A stretch of 64,000 bases of DNA, taken from contig JBCBSM010000001.1 in NCBI GenBank assembly GCA_039819165.1, positions 248,001 to 312,000 on the forward strand, written 5' to 3'. Shown here piece after piece: positions 40,677 through 48,490 of this stretch (position 1 is the first letter of the stretch; each line of letters begins with the position of its first letter). The stretch is from Planctomycetota bacterium (lineage in GTDB: Bacteria > Planctomycetota > Phycisphaerae > Phycisphaerales > UBA1924). Below the pieces are notes generated by a model. That model worked only from the letters and a program-made list of their open reading frames with translations, did no database searches and was not told where the DNA came from. Both the position numbers and the translations under genes were made by a program.

Positions 40677-41382
40677 CTCCGGGCAGCAGACCGATCCGAC
40701 CGCCGACGCGTTGGCCTGGGCGGCCGTTGCCGACGTGCAATCCGGGCAGGTCGTGGGATTGGGATCCGGACGCACTGCGCGGCGGGGCATCCAGGCGCTG
40801 GCGCACCGCATCCACCACGAGGGGCTCGACATCGCGTGCGTGTCGACCAGCGAGGCGAGCACCGTCTACGCCCACGAGCTGGACATCACCATCAGCGAAT
40901 TCGCGACCATCGAACGGGTCGACTACCTCTTCGACGGCGCCGACGAGGTCGACGACGAGCTGCGGATGCTCAAGGGCGCGGGCGGCTCGGTCACGCGCGA
41001 GCGGCTGGTGGCGCGAGCCGCCGAACGCCGCGTCTACCTGGTCGAGGAGGTCAAGCTCGTTGAGGCCCTGGGCGAGCGTACGCCGCTGGCCGTTGCGATC
41101 ATGGCCTTCGGCCTCGCGTCCATCCGGGCGGCGCTGCGAGACCTCGGGTTGTCGGGGGTCATCCGCCGCTCGATGGACGGCTCGCTCTACCTGACCGACA
41201 ACGGCAATTTAATCCTCGACGTCGATCTCAAGAACGGCGGGCACGACCACGAGCGACTCGCCCGGGCCCTGACGTGCACGCCGGGCGTCATCGACCACGG
41301 CATGTTCCTCCACGAGGCTTCAGAGGTGCTCGTGCAGCGCGAGGACGGCTCGATTGAGCGGCTCATGCGGCCGCTCGGCTAG
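40669..41382 (+). CDS. rpiA: Ribose-5-phosphate isomerase A
   Basis: 237 residues. Blocks V-V-G-L-G-S-G-R-T-A-R-R, S-T-S-E-A-S, F-D-G-A-D-E-V-D-D-E-L, M-L-K-G-A-G-G-S-V-T-R-E-R-L-V and L-T-D-N-G-N-L-I-L-D. The catalytic Asp pair, Lys and Glu of RpiA are all in place. It interconverts ribose-5-phosphate and ribulose-5-phosphate. The start is TTG 40669, overlapping the dehydrogenase stop, with GGGGG 6-10 bases before; translation is probably coupled. The TAG stop shares a CTAG palindrome with the stop of the converging peroxidase gene. Confidence 0.93.
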   Translation: MADSGQQTDPTADALAWAAVADVQSGQVVGLGSGRTARRGIQALAHRIHHEGLDIACVSTSEASTVYAHELDITISEFATIERVDYLFDGADEVDDELRMLKGAGGSVTRERLVARAAERRVYLVEEVKLVEALGERTPLAVAIMAFGLASIRAALRDLGLSGVIRRSMDGSLYLTDNGNLILDVDLKNGGHDHERLARALTCTPGVIDHGMFLHEASEVLVQREDGSIERLMRPLG

Positions 41383-43283
41383 CAGCCCGCGTCGAAAGCC
41401 GTCTGGAACGCCAGGAAGTCGAAGATCGTCAGCACGCCGTCGGCGTCGAAGTCGGCCCGCGGGTCACCCGCGTCGAACAGGGTGCTGAAGGCCAGGAAAT
41501 CGAAGAGCGTCAGCTTGCCGTCGCCGTCGAGGTCGGCGTCGCACGCGCGCACCATGAAGGGCGTGTGGCCGATCTCATCGTCCAGCCCGGTGTTCCGCCG
41601 CAGGATGGTCGCGAGCGTCTGCCGCTCGACCAGCCGCACCATGTCGCTGGGCAGATACGCCTCGTACCAGAAGCGATCGCCGTCGCGCAGCCGGGCGAAC
41701 TGGTCGGCCAGCACCCGCCGAAGCGTCTTGCCCGCCATCGCGCCGGGCTCGTGGGGCTCGGCGAGCATCCCGATCCACGGATCGATGTGGTCGACCTTGT
41801 CATAGGCGACGGCCAGCCGGGCCCACACGGCGGGGTCCGGGTTGATCTGGTCGAATTGGCCGACGGACGGGTAGCCGCACTCGACGCGGACGTCGTTGTA
41901 GCCGGGAAGGCCGTGGTCGCGGCCCCGCTGCAGGTTGAGGGCCGCCAGATCGAATCCGCCCGCGCCCGGCGGGCCGAACAGGAAGTTGCGGACCTCGTCG
42001 ACGACCATGGTGTCGATCTCCTGGGCGCGCTGCATCGCCAGGCCGCGGAGCACCGAGTCCACGCCGTGGTCGACGATCTCGGCGGGGTTGAAGAATGCGC
42101 CCGCCAGCGAGATGTCGCCCTCGGCCGCGGGCTCGCCCGAGCGGTCCCGTCGCAGCAGCACGCCCGAGAGCATGCTGTGCCCGAAGCGGTACGCCGCCGC
42201 GGCGAACACGTTGGTGATGCTCGGATCGACGTCCGGGTCGTAGCCCGCGTAGGGCGGGATGGCGTCGGGCCCCAGCAGTAGCGGCAGGAACTCGTTGTAG
42301 GTGATCGCCTGCATTTCGGCGGCCACGATCGCCCGCGCCCGCTCGTAGATCTCGTCGCCAGACAGCGTCGGGTCGGCCGCACGGATCTCGATCGCCCAGT
42401 GGTTGTGCTCCCGCACGAAGAGCGTGTGCATCGCGATCAACCCGATCTGCTCGTTCGCGCGGACGTCGCCGCCCAGGAAGAGCGTCGGGTCGTCGGCGGT
42501 GGGGGCGTTGGGGAAGCCGTTGACGTTGAACGGCATGAGATCGCCGTCGCTGGTCTTGAGCATGCCGGTGCCGTCGAGGGTGCGCAGCTCGGCGGCGCGG
42601 GCGGCATCCGAGCCATACACGTTCGAGGCATCGATGAACGCCGTGATGTGGTTGACCTGCTCGCGGCGACCTTCGACCACCTCGTAGCCCGAGCGATCGA
42701 GCGGAATGCGGACCGCGCCGGTGCCCATCGGATCGAACCATGGGTCGCCGCTGGGCACCACGACGTCGAACGCCTCGATCGGGTCGGCGATGGGCGTCTC
42801 GGTGATGTCGTGGTCCAGGAACTGGCCCCACTGCCACAGGTAGTCCGAGACGCCGCGCAGGTTGGGCACATCGCCGGTGTCGAGCGCCGCGGCGTTGCTC
42901 ACGCGGCGGGGGCTCGGGCCGTCCAGGCGGGCGGGCACGTCGCCGGCCGCATCGCCGTAGGCGGGGGCCATCTGCCGCAGGAAGGGCGTGCCCGCCGACC
43001 CCAGCAGCGGCCTTGTGGGGTTGTTGAAGGTGCCGTCGATGGTGCGGAACTCGTCGGGGAAGACGGCGGGGCCGCCGGGCGGGGCGTCGATGCCGATCCG
43101 CGGCGCGAGCAGCGACCGATCGTCGCTCCGCGTGAGGTACGGCCGCTGCACCAGCGAACTGCGGCGCGGCGCGAGGTCCGTGTGATCGGCTGGGTCGCCG
43201 CCCGCGGTCTGGGCCACGCCCGGCGAGGACAGCAGGAGGATCGGACAGGCGAGTCCAGCGAGCGCGCAGCGAGCATTGATCAT
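41379..43283 (-). CDS. Animal-type haem peroxidase with C-terminal GC-type dockerin domain
   Basis: 634 residues. Signal peptide (about 1-25), then an animal-haem-peroxidase domain (about 75-560): F-R-T-I-D-G-T-F-N-N, W-G-Q-F-L-D-H-D-I-T (distal His about 158), calcium-loop-like F-I-D-A-S-N-V-Y-G-S, L-F-V-R-E-H-N-H-W-A (catalytic Arg about 291), Y-R-F-G-H-S-M-L (proximal His about 369) and L-N-L-Q-R-G-R-D-H-G-L-P-G-Y. Key haem residues are all present, so activity is likely (halide, phenol or lipid oxidation). The last 55 residues are two dockerin-like repeats between cysteines (A-C-D-A-D-L-D-G-D-G ... D-A-G-C). RBS GGAGGAGAACAG precedes ATG 43281-43283. Confidence 0.92.
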   Translation of the reverse strand: MINARCALAGLACPILLLSSPGVAQTAGGDPADHTDLAPRRSSLVQRPYLTRSDDRSLLAPRIGIDAPPGGPAVFPDEFRTIDGTFNNPTRPLLGSAGTPFLRQMAPAYGDAAGDVPARLDGPSPRRVSNAAALDTGDVPNLRGVSDYLWQWGQFLDHDITETPIADPIEAFDVVVPSGDPWFDPMGTGAVRIPLDRSGYEVVEGRREQVNHITAFIDASNVYGSDAARAAELRTLDGTGMLKTSDGDLMPFNVNGFPNAPTADDPTLFLGGDVRANEQIGLIAMHTLFVREHNHWAIEIRAADPTLSGDEIYERARAIVAAEMQAITYNEFLPLLLGPDAIPPYAGYDPDVDPSITNVFAAAAYRFGHSMLSGVLLRRDRSGEPAAEGDISLAGAFFNPAEIVDHGVDSVLRGLAMQRAQEIDTMVVDEVRNFLFGPPGAGGFDLAALNLQRGRDHGLPGYNDVRVECGYPSVGQFDQINPDPAVWARLAVAYDKVDHIDPWIGMLAEPHEPGAMAGKTLRRVLADQFARLRDGDRFWYEAYLPSDMVRLVERQTLATILRRNTGLDDEIGHTPFMVRACDADLDGDGKLTLFDFLAFSTLFDAGDPRADFDADGVLTIFDFLAFQTAFDAGC

Positions 43284-43520
43284 CTCTGTTCTCCTCCATC
43301 CCCCGTCGCGTCGCCGAGTTGAAGTATGCCCCAGGCCGCCGCAAGGGGTCGCAATCGCGGAACCCGGAGTTGGCGTTTGTCGGGCATATCCGGCCGCTCG
43401 CGGGGTTATCGGGGTCGGCGTCCTCCGCACCCGGTCCGCGTTGCGGCGGATCGGGATTCTCTGAATTGTACTCGGGAAAACGCCAATCTCGGCGCGCGAT
43501 TGTGGTTCGCCCGCCGCCGG

Positions 43521-44759
43521 CTAGCAGGCCGTCAGGGCGGAGGATGGGGCGGCGCTCGTCCCGGCGGCCGCGTCGAGGGCCTGGCTCAGGTCGGCGAGGA
43601 TCGCCTCGGGCGGCTCTAGCCCTACCGACAGCCGCAGCAGGCCCTCCGAGATGCCGCACGCCAGCCGCTGCTCGGGTGGCACGTCGGCGTGGGTCATGCT
43701 GGCCGAATGGGTCACGAGCGTCTCGACCGACCCGACGTGCTCGACGAGCGTGCACAGCTCCAGCCGCTCGGCAACCCGCCGCGCTGACTCGAGGCCGCCG
43801 GCGACCTCGAAGGAGACGACGCCGCCGTGCGCCCCGGCGTGCTGGGTTTCCGCCAGAGTGCGCTGCTGGCCCTCCGCGAGCGACGGGTGCCGCACCCGTT
43901 CGACGGCGTCGTGCTGCGCGAGCCACTCGGCGATCCGCTGCGCGCTCGCCGACTGCCGCTCGAGCCGGAGGGGCAGCGTCTTGAGTCCGTTGATGGTCAG
44001 CCACGCGTTGAAGGGCGTCTGGATCGCGCCGGTGCACTTGCGGATGAAGCGGATGCGCTCCAGCAGGTCCGTGTCGCGGCTCACGAGCGCGCCGCCGAGC
44101 GCCACCGAGTGGCCGTCGACGAACTTCGTCGTCGAATAAACCGAGACGTCGGCGCCGAGATCGAGCGGCTGCTGCAGTGCGGCGGTGAGGAACGTGTTGT
44201 CGACGGCGAGCAACGCGCCCGCCTGCCGCGCGATCGAGGCCACGCCGGCGATGTCGGTGATCTCCAGCGTCGGGTTCGAGGGCGTCTCGACGAAGACCAG
44301 CCGCGTGTTCGGCCGGACGGCCGTGCGCACGGCGTCGAGGTCGGTCGTGTCTACGAAGGTCGTCTCGACGCCGAGCTCGGGCAGGACCTGCTGCAGCAGC
44401 CGGACGGTCCCGCCGTAGACCGATCGCCCGCAGATCGCGTGGTCGTGGGCCCGCAGAACGGCGAGGAAGAGCGCGGTTTCGGCGGCCAGGCCCGTCGTGA
44501 AGCACGCGGCGGGCGGCGCGTGCTCGAGGCGGCCGAGTGCTTGCTCCAGCGTCGCGACGGTCGGGTTGGACACCCTCGAGTACTGGTGCTCGGGGTCGGT
44601 GCCCACGCGGCTGCGGCCGTAGGTGGTGCTCTGCACGAGCGGGGCCACCAGCGGATCGCCGTCGGCGGGTCCGTGGCCGACGCCGGGGCACAGCGCGGCA
44701 GCCCGCTCGTGCGGATCGTGACTTAGATCAAATGGCTCGAATGCGATGGATCGTCCCAT
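43521..44759 (-). CDS. PLP trans-sulfuration enzyme (cystathionine gamma-synthase / homoserine sulfhydrylase type)
   Basis: 412 residues of the Cys/Met-metabolism PLP family: P-L-V-Q-S-T-T-Y, Y-S-R-V-S-N-P-T, F-T-T-G-L-A-A-E-T, G-R-S-V-Y-G-G-T, V-E-T-P-S-N-P-T-L, A-V-D-N-T-F-L and the PLP-lysine block Y-S-T-T-K-F-V-D-G-H, then S-V-G-L-E end signature. The family includes MetB, MetZ, MetC and methionine gamma-lyase. A SAM riboswitch immediately upstream shows that it belongs to methionine synthesis, so MetB- or MetZ-like activity is favoured over lyases; sequence alone does not decide. The SD (GAGGAG) lies in a small hairpin loop 8-13 bases before the ATG. Confidence 0.93.
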   Translation of the reverse strand: MGRSIAFEPFDLSHDPHERAAALCPGVGHGPADGDPLVAPLVQSTTYGRSRVGTDPEHQYSRVSNPTVATLEQALGRLEHAPPAACFTTGLAAETALFLAVLRAHDHAICGRSVYGGTVRLLQQVLPELGVETTFVDTTDLDAVRTAVRPNTRLVFVETPSNPTLEITDIAGVASIARQAGALLAVDNTFLTAALQQPLDLGADVSVYSTTKFVDGHSVALGGALVSRDTDLLERIRFIRKCTGAIQTPFNAWLTINGLKTLPLRLERQSASAQRIAEWLAQHDAVERVRHPSLAEGQQRTLAETQHAGAHGGVVSFEVAGGLESARRVAERLELCTLVEHVGSVETLVTHSASMTHADVPPEQRLACGISEGLLRLSVGLEPPEAILADLSQALDAAAGTSAAPSSALTAC

Positions 44760-44856
44760 GCCGTGAACTCCTCACAGCATCGAAAGCGTCCAGTGCTGGC
44801 GTGGAACGCGGCGACATCGCCGCTGCTGTTTTGGCGTCGGCTGCACGCCGCTCGCC

Positions 44857-44960
44857 CGCATCGCTCCCCACGCCGGGGCTGGCCTCGGCACCGCGACTCG
44901 CGTGAGCGAGCTCGGTTGCCGCCCGGAACCTGTCGGAGGCATTCCGGGACTCTTGATGCG
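44857..44960 (-). promoter_or_regulatory. SAM-I riboswitch aptamer
   Basis: Read on the minus strand, every SAM-I element is present in order: P1 CGCATC (44955-44960) pairing with GATGCG (44857-44862); the core AUCAAGAG; P2 CCCGGAA/UUCCGGG; GGCAACC; P3 hairpin CUCGC-UCAC-GCGAG; GGUGCC; P4 CCCC-GGCGU-GGGG. The P2 loop GCCUC (44936-44940) can pair with GAGGC (44882-44886), the expected kink-turn-supported pseudoknot. It precedes the trans-sulfuration gene by about 97 bases. SAM binding should switch expression off. Confidence 0.93.
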
Positions 44961-44965
44961 CCGCA

Positions 44966-44995
44966 AATGTAGACCGGCGGCTCGCCGAGCGTCAA
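44966..44995 (-). promoter_or_regulatory. Promoter of the SAM riboswitch transcript
   Basis: On the minus strand TTGACG (44990-44995), 18-base spacer, TACATT (44966-44971): five of six and four of six matches to consensus. The predicted start falls a few bases before the aptamer P1, which fits a riboswitch leader. Confidence 0.65.
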
Positions 44996-45028
44996 GCAAC
45001 CCCTTGCGGTCGAGTGGCCGGCGTCGCG

Positions 45029-46402
45029 TTACGCGCGGCCGATGACGACCGCGCCGCACTGGCCGCCCAGCCCGTGCGTGCACACGAGCACACGTCCGAG
45101 CTCGGCATCGCGCGCGGGGGCCGCCGCGGCGTTCAGGCCGTCGGCGGGAGAGCCCGTCTGGACGCGGGCGGGCAGCCGCTGGTGTTGCACGGAGAGTGCG
45201 GCGGCGGCCGCCTGCAGCGCGCCGGTGGCGGCCATGCACTCGCCAACGCACGGCGTGATCCACGCCAGCTCGACCGTCTCGGCGTGTTCGCCCAGGGCCA
45301 GCCGCAGGCCGTGCATCTCCGCCTCGTCCATCGCGGGCTCGCAGGCGGCGTGGCAGAAGACCGCGTCGATGCTGCCGGCGCTCACGCCCGCGTCGTCGAG
45401 GGCGCCGGTGATCGCGCGGGCGAGGCCCTCGTCCAGCCCGTCGGGCCGGCCCCCTGCGCGGCGACCGAGGCCGGCGATCGGCGGCGAGCCCGCGTCGCCC
45501 CAGCCCTCGGGCACCGCCTGGGCCGATCCGAAGCCCAGGATCATCGCCCGCGGCGTGGCGCCCGCACGCGCGGCCTGCGGCGTGCCGGGCCGCTCGAGCA
45601 CCAGGATCGCCGCCCCCTCGCCCGGCACGGCGCCCGCCGCGCTCGGGTCGAAGGGCCGCATCCAGGCGTCCACCGGCCGGTCGTCGCCCCGCGTGTCGGC
45701 GTAGCGGCCCGCCAGAAAGACCCGTTGGGATGCGACCGGGTTGACGCGGGAATCGCCGCTGCCGGCGAAGCATGCGTCGGCCATGCCCCGCTCGATGATC
45801 CGCACCGACTCGCCCAGGCTCAGCAGGCCGCTGGCCTCGGCGCACAGCAGGGTGTTGCTGGGGCCCTTGGCCTGGTGCAGGATCGAGATGTGGCACGCGA
45901 GCATGTTGGGCAGGTACTTGAGCATCCACAGCGGGCTGAGGGCATCCATGCCGCCCTGCCCCCACGCGGCCATGTCCCAGTTGCCGTCGGCGTCCGCGGA
46001 GCCGGCCATCGCCCGCGCCAGCTCCCCGGGGTCGGTCGCGATCAGGCCCGCTCCCACGTGCGTGCCCAGCCGGTGCGACGCGTAGGTCGGGTCGGCGGCC
46101 TCGCCCTCGCTCGCGGGCGTGACGAGCGCCGCGTCGTGGACGGCGTTGGCCGCCGCGGCCACCGCAAGCCCAACGTCCCGCACCATCACCTTCGCGGCCT
46201 TGCGGTAGTGCTTGGGCAGGTGGTCGCGGATGGCGAAGCCGGGCGTCTCGGCCGCCAGCGTGCAGTGCATCTTCGACGCGTCGAACAGCGTCGGTGGGGC
46301 AATGGGCACGCGGCCCTCGCACAGGCCCGTCCAGAACGCGTCGGCTCCGATGCCCAGGGCGCTCGCCACGCCGATGCCGGTAATCGCGATGGGTTCCGCC
46401 AC
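45029..46402 (-). CDS. Beta-ketoacyl-ACP synthase-like protein with altered active site
   Basis: 457 residues of the thiolase-fold ketosynthase family: I-A-I-T-G-I-G-V-A-S-A-L-G at the N-terminus, active-site Cys about 187 in N-T-L-L-C-A-E-A-S, R-P-F-D-like M-R-P-F-D-P-S-A-A-G-A-V-P-G-E-G-A. The first His is kept (F-C-H-A-A-C-E in place of A-H-G-T-x-T). The second His region reads I-T-P-C-V-G-E-C-M instead of T-K-S-x-x-G-H, so Lys and His are Thr and Glu; the closing G-F-G-G-T-N is G-L-G-G-Q-C. It may be a chain-length-factor-like or specialised condensing protein. Start GTG 46400-46402 chosen from the family N-terminus. Confidence 0.83.
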   Translation of the reverse strand: MAEPIAITGIGVASALGIGADAFWTGLCEGRVPIAPPTLFDASKMHCTLAAETPGFAIRDHLPKHYRKAAKVMVRDVGLAVAAAANAVHDAALVTPASEGEAADPTYASHRLGTHVGAGLIATDPGELARAMAGSADADGNWDMAAWGQGGMDALSPLWMLKYLPNMLACHISILHQAKGPSNTLLCAEASGLLSLGESVRIIERGMADACFAGSGDSRVNPVASQRVFLAGRYADTRGDDRPVDAWMRPFDPSAAGAVPGEGAAILVLERPGTPQAARAGATPRAMILGFGSAQAVPEGWGDAGSPPIAGLGRRAGGRPDGLDEGLARAITGALDDAGVSAGSIDAVFCHAACEPAMDEAEMHGLRLALGEHAETVELAWITPCVGECMAATGALQAAAAALSVQHQRLPARVQTGSPADGLNAAAAPARDAELGRVLVCTHGLGGQCGAVVIGRA

Positions 46403-46472
46403 GGCCCAGTGTACCGCGGCTGCTCGCGGGCGGGCACGCCGCCCGCGCGGCGGCGGGTCATCCGCCGAGGGC

Positions 46473-47009
46473 ATGCCTGCCGATATCCAACCCGGTGGCG
46501 GGCGCCTCGGCGGCGCTCCTCGGGGTGATCGCATGGGCCGATCGGGGCGTGGCATCGATGCGGGGTGGCCGCTGCTGGTCGCCGGGCTTGCGCTCGTGGC
46601 GGCGGTGGTGCTTGTGCCCGCGCACGAATCGCTCCGCCAGACGCGGTTCGAGCGGGACAAGCTGCTGGCGATGGACGCCCAGGGCCGCGAGCGGGTCCGC
46701 CGGCTGGCCCGCTACCTCGCCGCCCTCGAGCGGGGTGAGCCCGGCCTGGTCCGGTCGCTGGCCTTCGACCAGATGCGGCTGATCCCCGAGGGCCGCACGC
46801 CGCTGCTACCCCCGGCTCCGCTCGGCCCGGTGGACGTGTTCGACGCGCTCGACCCGCCGCCGGTGACGGTGCCCGCCGTCCAGCCGATCGACTCGATGCT
46901 CGGCCGGTGGGCGCTTGACCGCGGGCTGCGGCCCTGGCTGCTGGCCGCGGGGGCCATGATGGCCTTCGTGGGCGTGCTGCCGCAGAGCCGTCCTAGGGCC
47001 GGCCGCTGA
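46473..47009 (+). CDS. Small membrane protein, unknown
   Basis: 178 residues. After 30 polar residues comes a membrane helix (W-P-L-L-V-A-G-L-A-L-V-A-A-V-V-L-V), a charged helical stretch (R-F-E-R-D-K-L-L-A-M-D-A-Q-G-R-E-R-V-R-R-L-A-R-Y) that could form a short coiled coil, a Pro-rich part and a second hydrophobic segment near the end (L-L-A-A-G-A-M-M-A-F-V-G-V-L). The layout recalls FtsB/FtsL-like septal proteins, but no diagnostic motif is seen. Lies 18 bases upstream of rnpA and may be co-transcribed. Start ATG 46473 is the first after the divergent ketosynthase gene. Confidence 0.62.
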   Translation: MPADIQPGGGRLGGAPRGDRMGRSGRGIDAGWPLLVAGLALVAAVVLVPAHESLRQTRFERDKLLAMDAQGRERVRRLARYLAALERGEPGLVRSLAFDQMRLIPEGRTPLLPPAPLGPVDVFDALDPPPVTVPAVQPIDSMLGRWALDRGLRPWLLAAGAMMAFVGVLPQSRPRAGR

Positions 47010-47027
47010 CCGCTTACCATTACCCCG

Positions 47028-47474
47028 GTGACGCAAGCCAGCGAGACATCGAGGGTCGAGGGGCCGCGATTCGCCTTCCGGCGGCGGCACCGGCTGAGCG
47101 GATCCAGGGCGTTCCAGGCCGTCTACGCCGGCAAGGTTCGCAAGGCCTCGGGCCCGCTGGTCGTCTTCCTGACGCCCAACGAGATCGGCCAGCCGAGGCT
47201 GGGGCTCTCGGTGGGCCGCCGGGTGGGCCGGGCGCACGCCCGCGTCGCGATCAAGCGCCGCCTCCGCGAGGCCTTCCGCACGGCCCAGCACGACCTGCCC
47301 GGCTGGACGGACGCGGGGCGGCCGTGCAGCTACGACGTCATCATCCAGGTACGGCCGCACGAGCCGCTCGGCACCGGCGAATACGCCGCGCTGCTCGGCC
47401 GCCTCGCCGCGCAGGGCCACGAGGTCTGGGAGCGTCGGCGGGCTAGGCATTCGCCCGGCAAGGACCGATCGTGA
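47028..47474 (+). CDS. rnpA: Ribonuclease P protein component
   Basis: 148 residues with the RnpA core: F-R-R-R-H-R-L-S-G-S-R-A-F and the RNA-binding R-V-G-R-A-H-A-R-V-A-I-K-R-R-L-R-E-A-F-R. It helps the catalytic RNA bind pre-tRNA. Start is GTG 47028. In most bacteria rnpA follows rpmH; here the gene before it is an unknown membrane protein. The stop overlaps the yidD start. Confidence 0.93.
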   Translation: MTQASETSRVEGPRFAFRRRHRLSGSRAFQAVYAGKVRKASGPLVVFLTPNEIGQPRLGLSVGRRVGRAHARVAIKRRLREAFRTAQHDLPGWTDAGRPCSYDVIIQVRPHEPLGTGEYAALLGRLAAQGHEVWERRRARHSPGKDRS

Positions 47475-47740
47475 GCGGCGGCCGCCGCATCCCGCCGGCG
47501 TCGCTGCCATTCGTGGTGCTCATCCGGGCGTACCAGGCGATCCTCTCGCCCTTCCTGGGCGGGCAATGCCGCTTCTATCCCACCTGCAGCGAGTACGCCA
47601 TCGAGGCCTACGTGCGGCGCGGGCCCGTCGTCGGCACTCTGCTGACGGTGCGGCGGCTGCTGCGGTGCCAGCCGTGCTGCCGCGGCGGCTACGACCCGGT
47701 GCCCTATCCGCCAAGTTACCGGTCCCGTAGCGGGGGCTAA
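47471..47740 (+). CDS. yidD: Membrane protein insertion efficiency factor YidD
   Basis: 89 residues. Core blocks L-I-R-A-Y-Q-A-I-L-S-P-F-L-G-G-Q-C-R-F-Y-P-T-C-S-E-Y-A and R-L-L-R-C-Q-P-C-C-R-G-G-Y-D-P-V-P match the YidD (UPF0161) family, including the conserved cysteines and amphipathic N-terminal helix. Starts with GTG inside the rnpA stop. No yidC follows; the next gene is a TetR regulator. Confidence 0.95.
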   Translation: MSGGRRIPPASLPFVVLIRAYQAILSPFLGGQCRFYPTCSEYAIEAYVRRGPVVGTLLTVRRLLRCQPCCRGGYDPVPYPPSYRSRSGG

Positions 47741-47832
47741 CATCCCCCACGCGAAGCGATCTCGTGCGGTGCGGCGCCGGCTCCGGGGGAGATGAGCGGG
47801 CGGCGTGGCGCGAGCCCGATCGGAGGCCGGCC

Positions 47833-48465
47833 TTGCCCAGGTTGCCCGCAGCCCAGCGTCGGGCGCAGCTGCTGGATACCGCCGCCGAGCTATTCGCGAC
47901 CCGGGGCTACGCGAAGGCGACCACCTCCGAGCTCGCGCGCGCCGCGGGCGTCACCGAGCCGATCATCTATCGCCACTTCGGCTCCAAGCGGGAGCTCTTC
48001 GTCGCGCTCATCCAGCGGACGAGCGAGGAGACCATCGCGTTCTGGGAGCAGCAGCTGGCGTCGACCGACACGCCCGCGGAGCGCCTGGCGACGCTCGTCG
48101 ACGGCAATCCGATGGTGCACGAGCGATTCCAGGATGCCTACCGCGTCATCCTGCAGGCTATCACCGAGGTCGACGACGAGGGCATCCAGCGGGCGCTCCA
48201 GGAGCACATGGCCGCGGTGCACGCCTTCCTCGCCCGCGAGATCGAGGCCGCCCAGGACGCCCACCAGGTCACCAAGAAGTACAGCCCCGAGATCATCGGC
48301 TGGCTGCTGATCGATCTCGGCCTGGGCTTCGGCGTGCTCTCGGCGTGGGGCGTGGAGGGCCACGGCCGCGACGTGCGGGGCCGCCACGTCTCGGACGCCA
48401 TCAAGCGAATGCTGGTGGGCAAGGAAGCGCCGGTCGCCCGCGGCAGCAGCAAGAAGCCGGCCTAG
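47833..48465 (+). CDS. TetR-family transcriptional regulator
   Basis: 210 residues. The N-terminal HTH reads Q-L-L-D-T-A-A-E-L-F-A-T-R-G-Y, then T-T-S-E-L-A-R-A-A-G-V-T-E-P-I-I-Y-R-H-F-G-S-K-R-E-L-F, the classic TetR helix-turn-helix. The C-terminal ligand domain is helical and family-specific. I chose TTG 47833 because GGAGG lies 6 bases before it and the HTH then begins close to the N-terminus; longer versions lack an RBS. It converges on the TolC-type gene of the MacAB-like operon, which is a likely but unproven target. Confidence 0.9.
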   Translation: MPRLPAAQRRAQLLDTAAELFATRGYAKATTSELARAAGVTEPIIYRHFGSKRELFVALIQRTSEETIAFWEQQLASTDTPAERLATLVDGNPMVHERFQDAYRVILQAITEVDDEGIQRALQEHMAAVHAFLAREIEAAQDAHQVTKKYSPEIIGWLLIDLGLGFGVLSAWGVEGHGRDVRGRHVSDAIKRMLVGKEAPVARGSSKKPA

Positions 48466-48490
48466 CCGGAAGCCGTCGTGTGCCGCCCGG

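Noticed and set aside
44723-44995. 90-codon frame before the trans-sulfuration gene
   Set aside because: Covers the SAM riboswitch and its promoter; no RBS and no protein-like composition.
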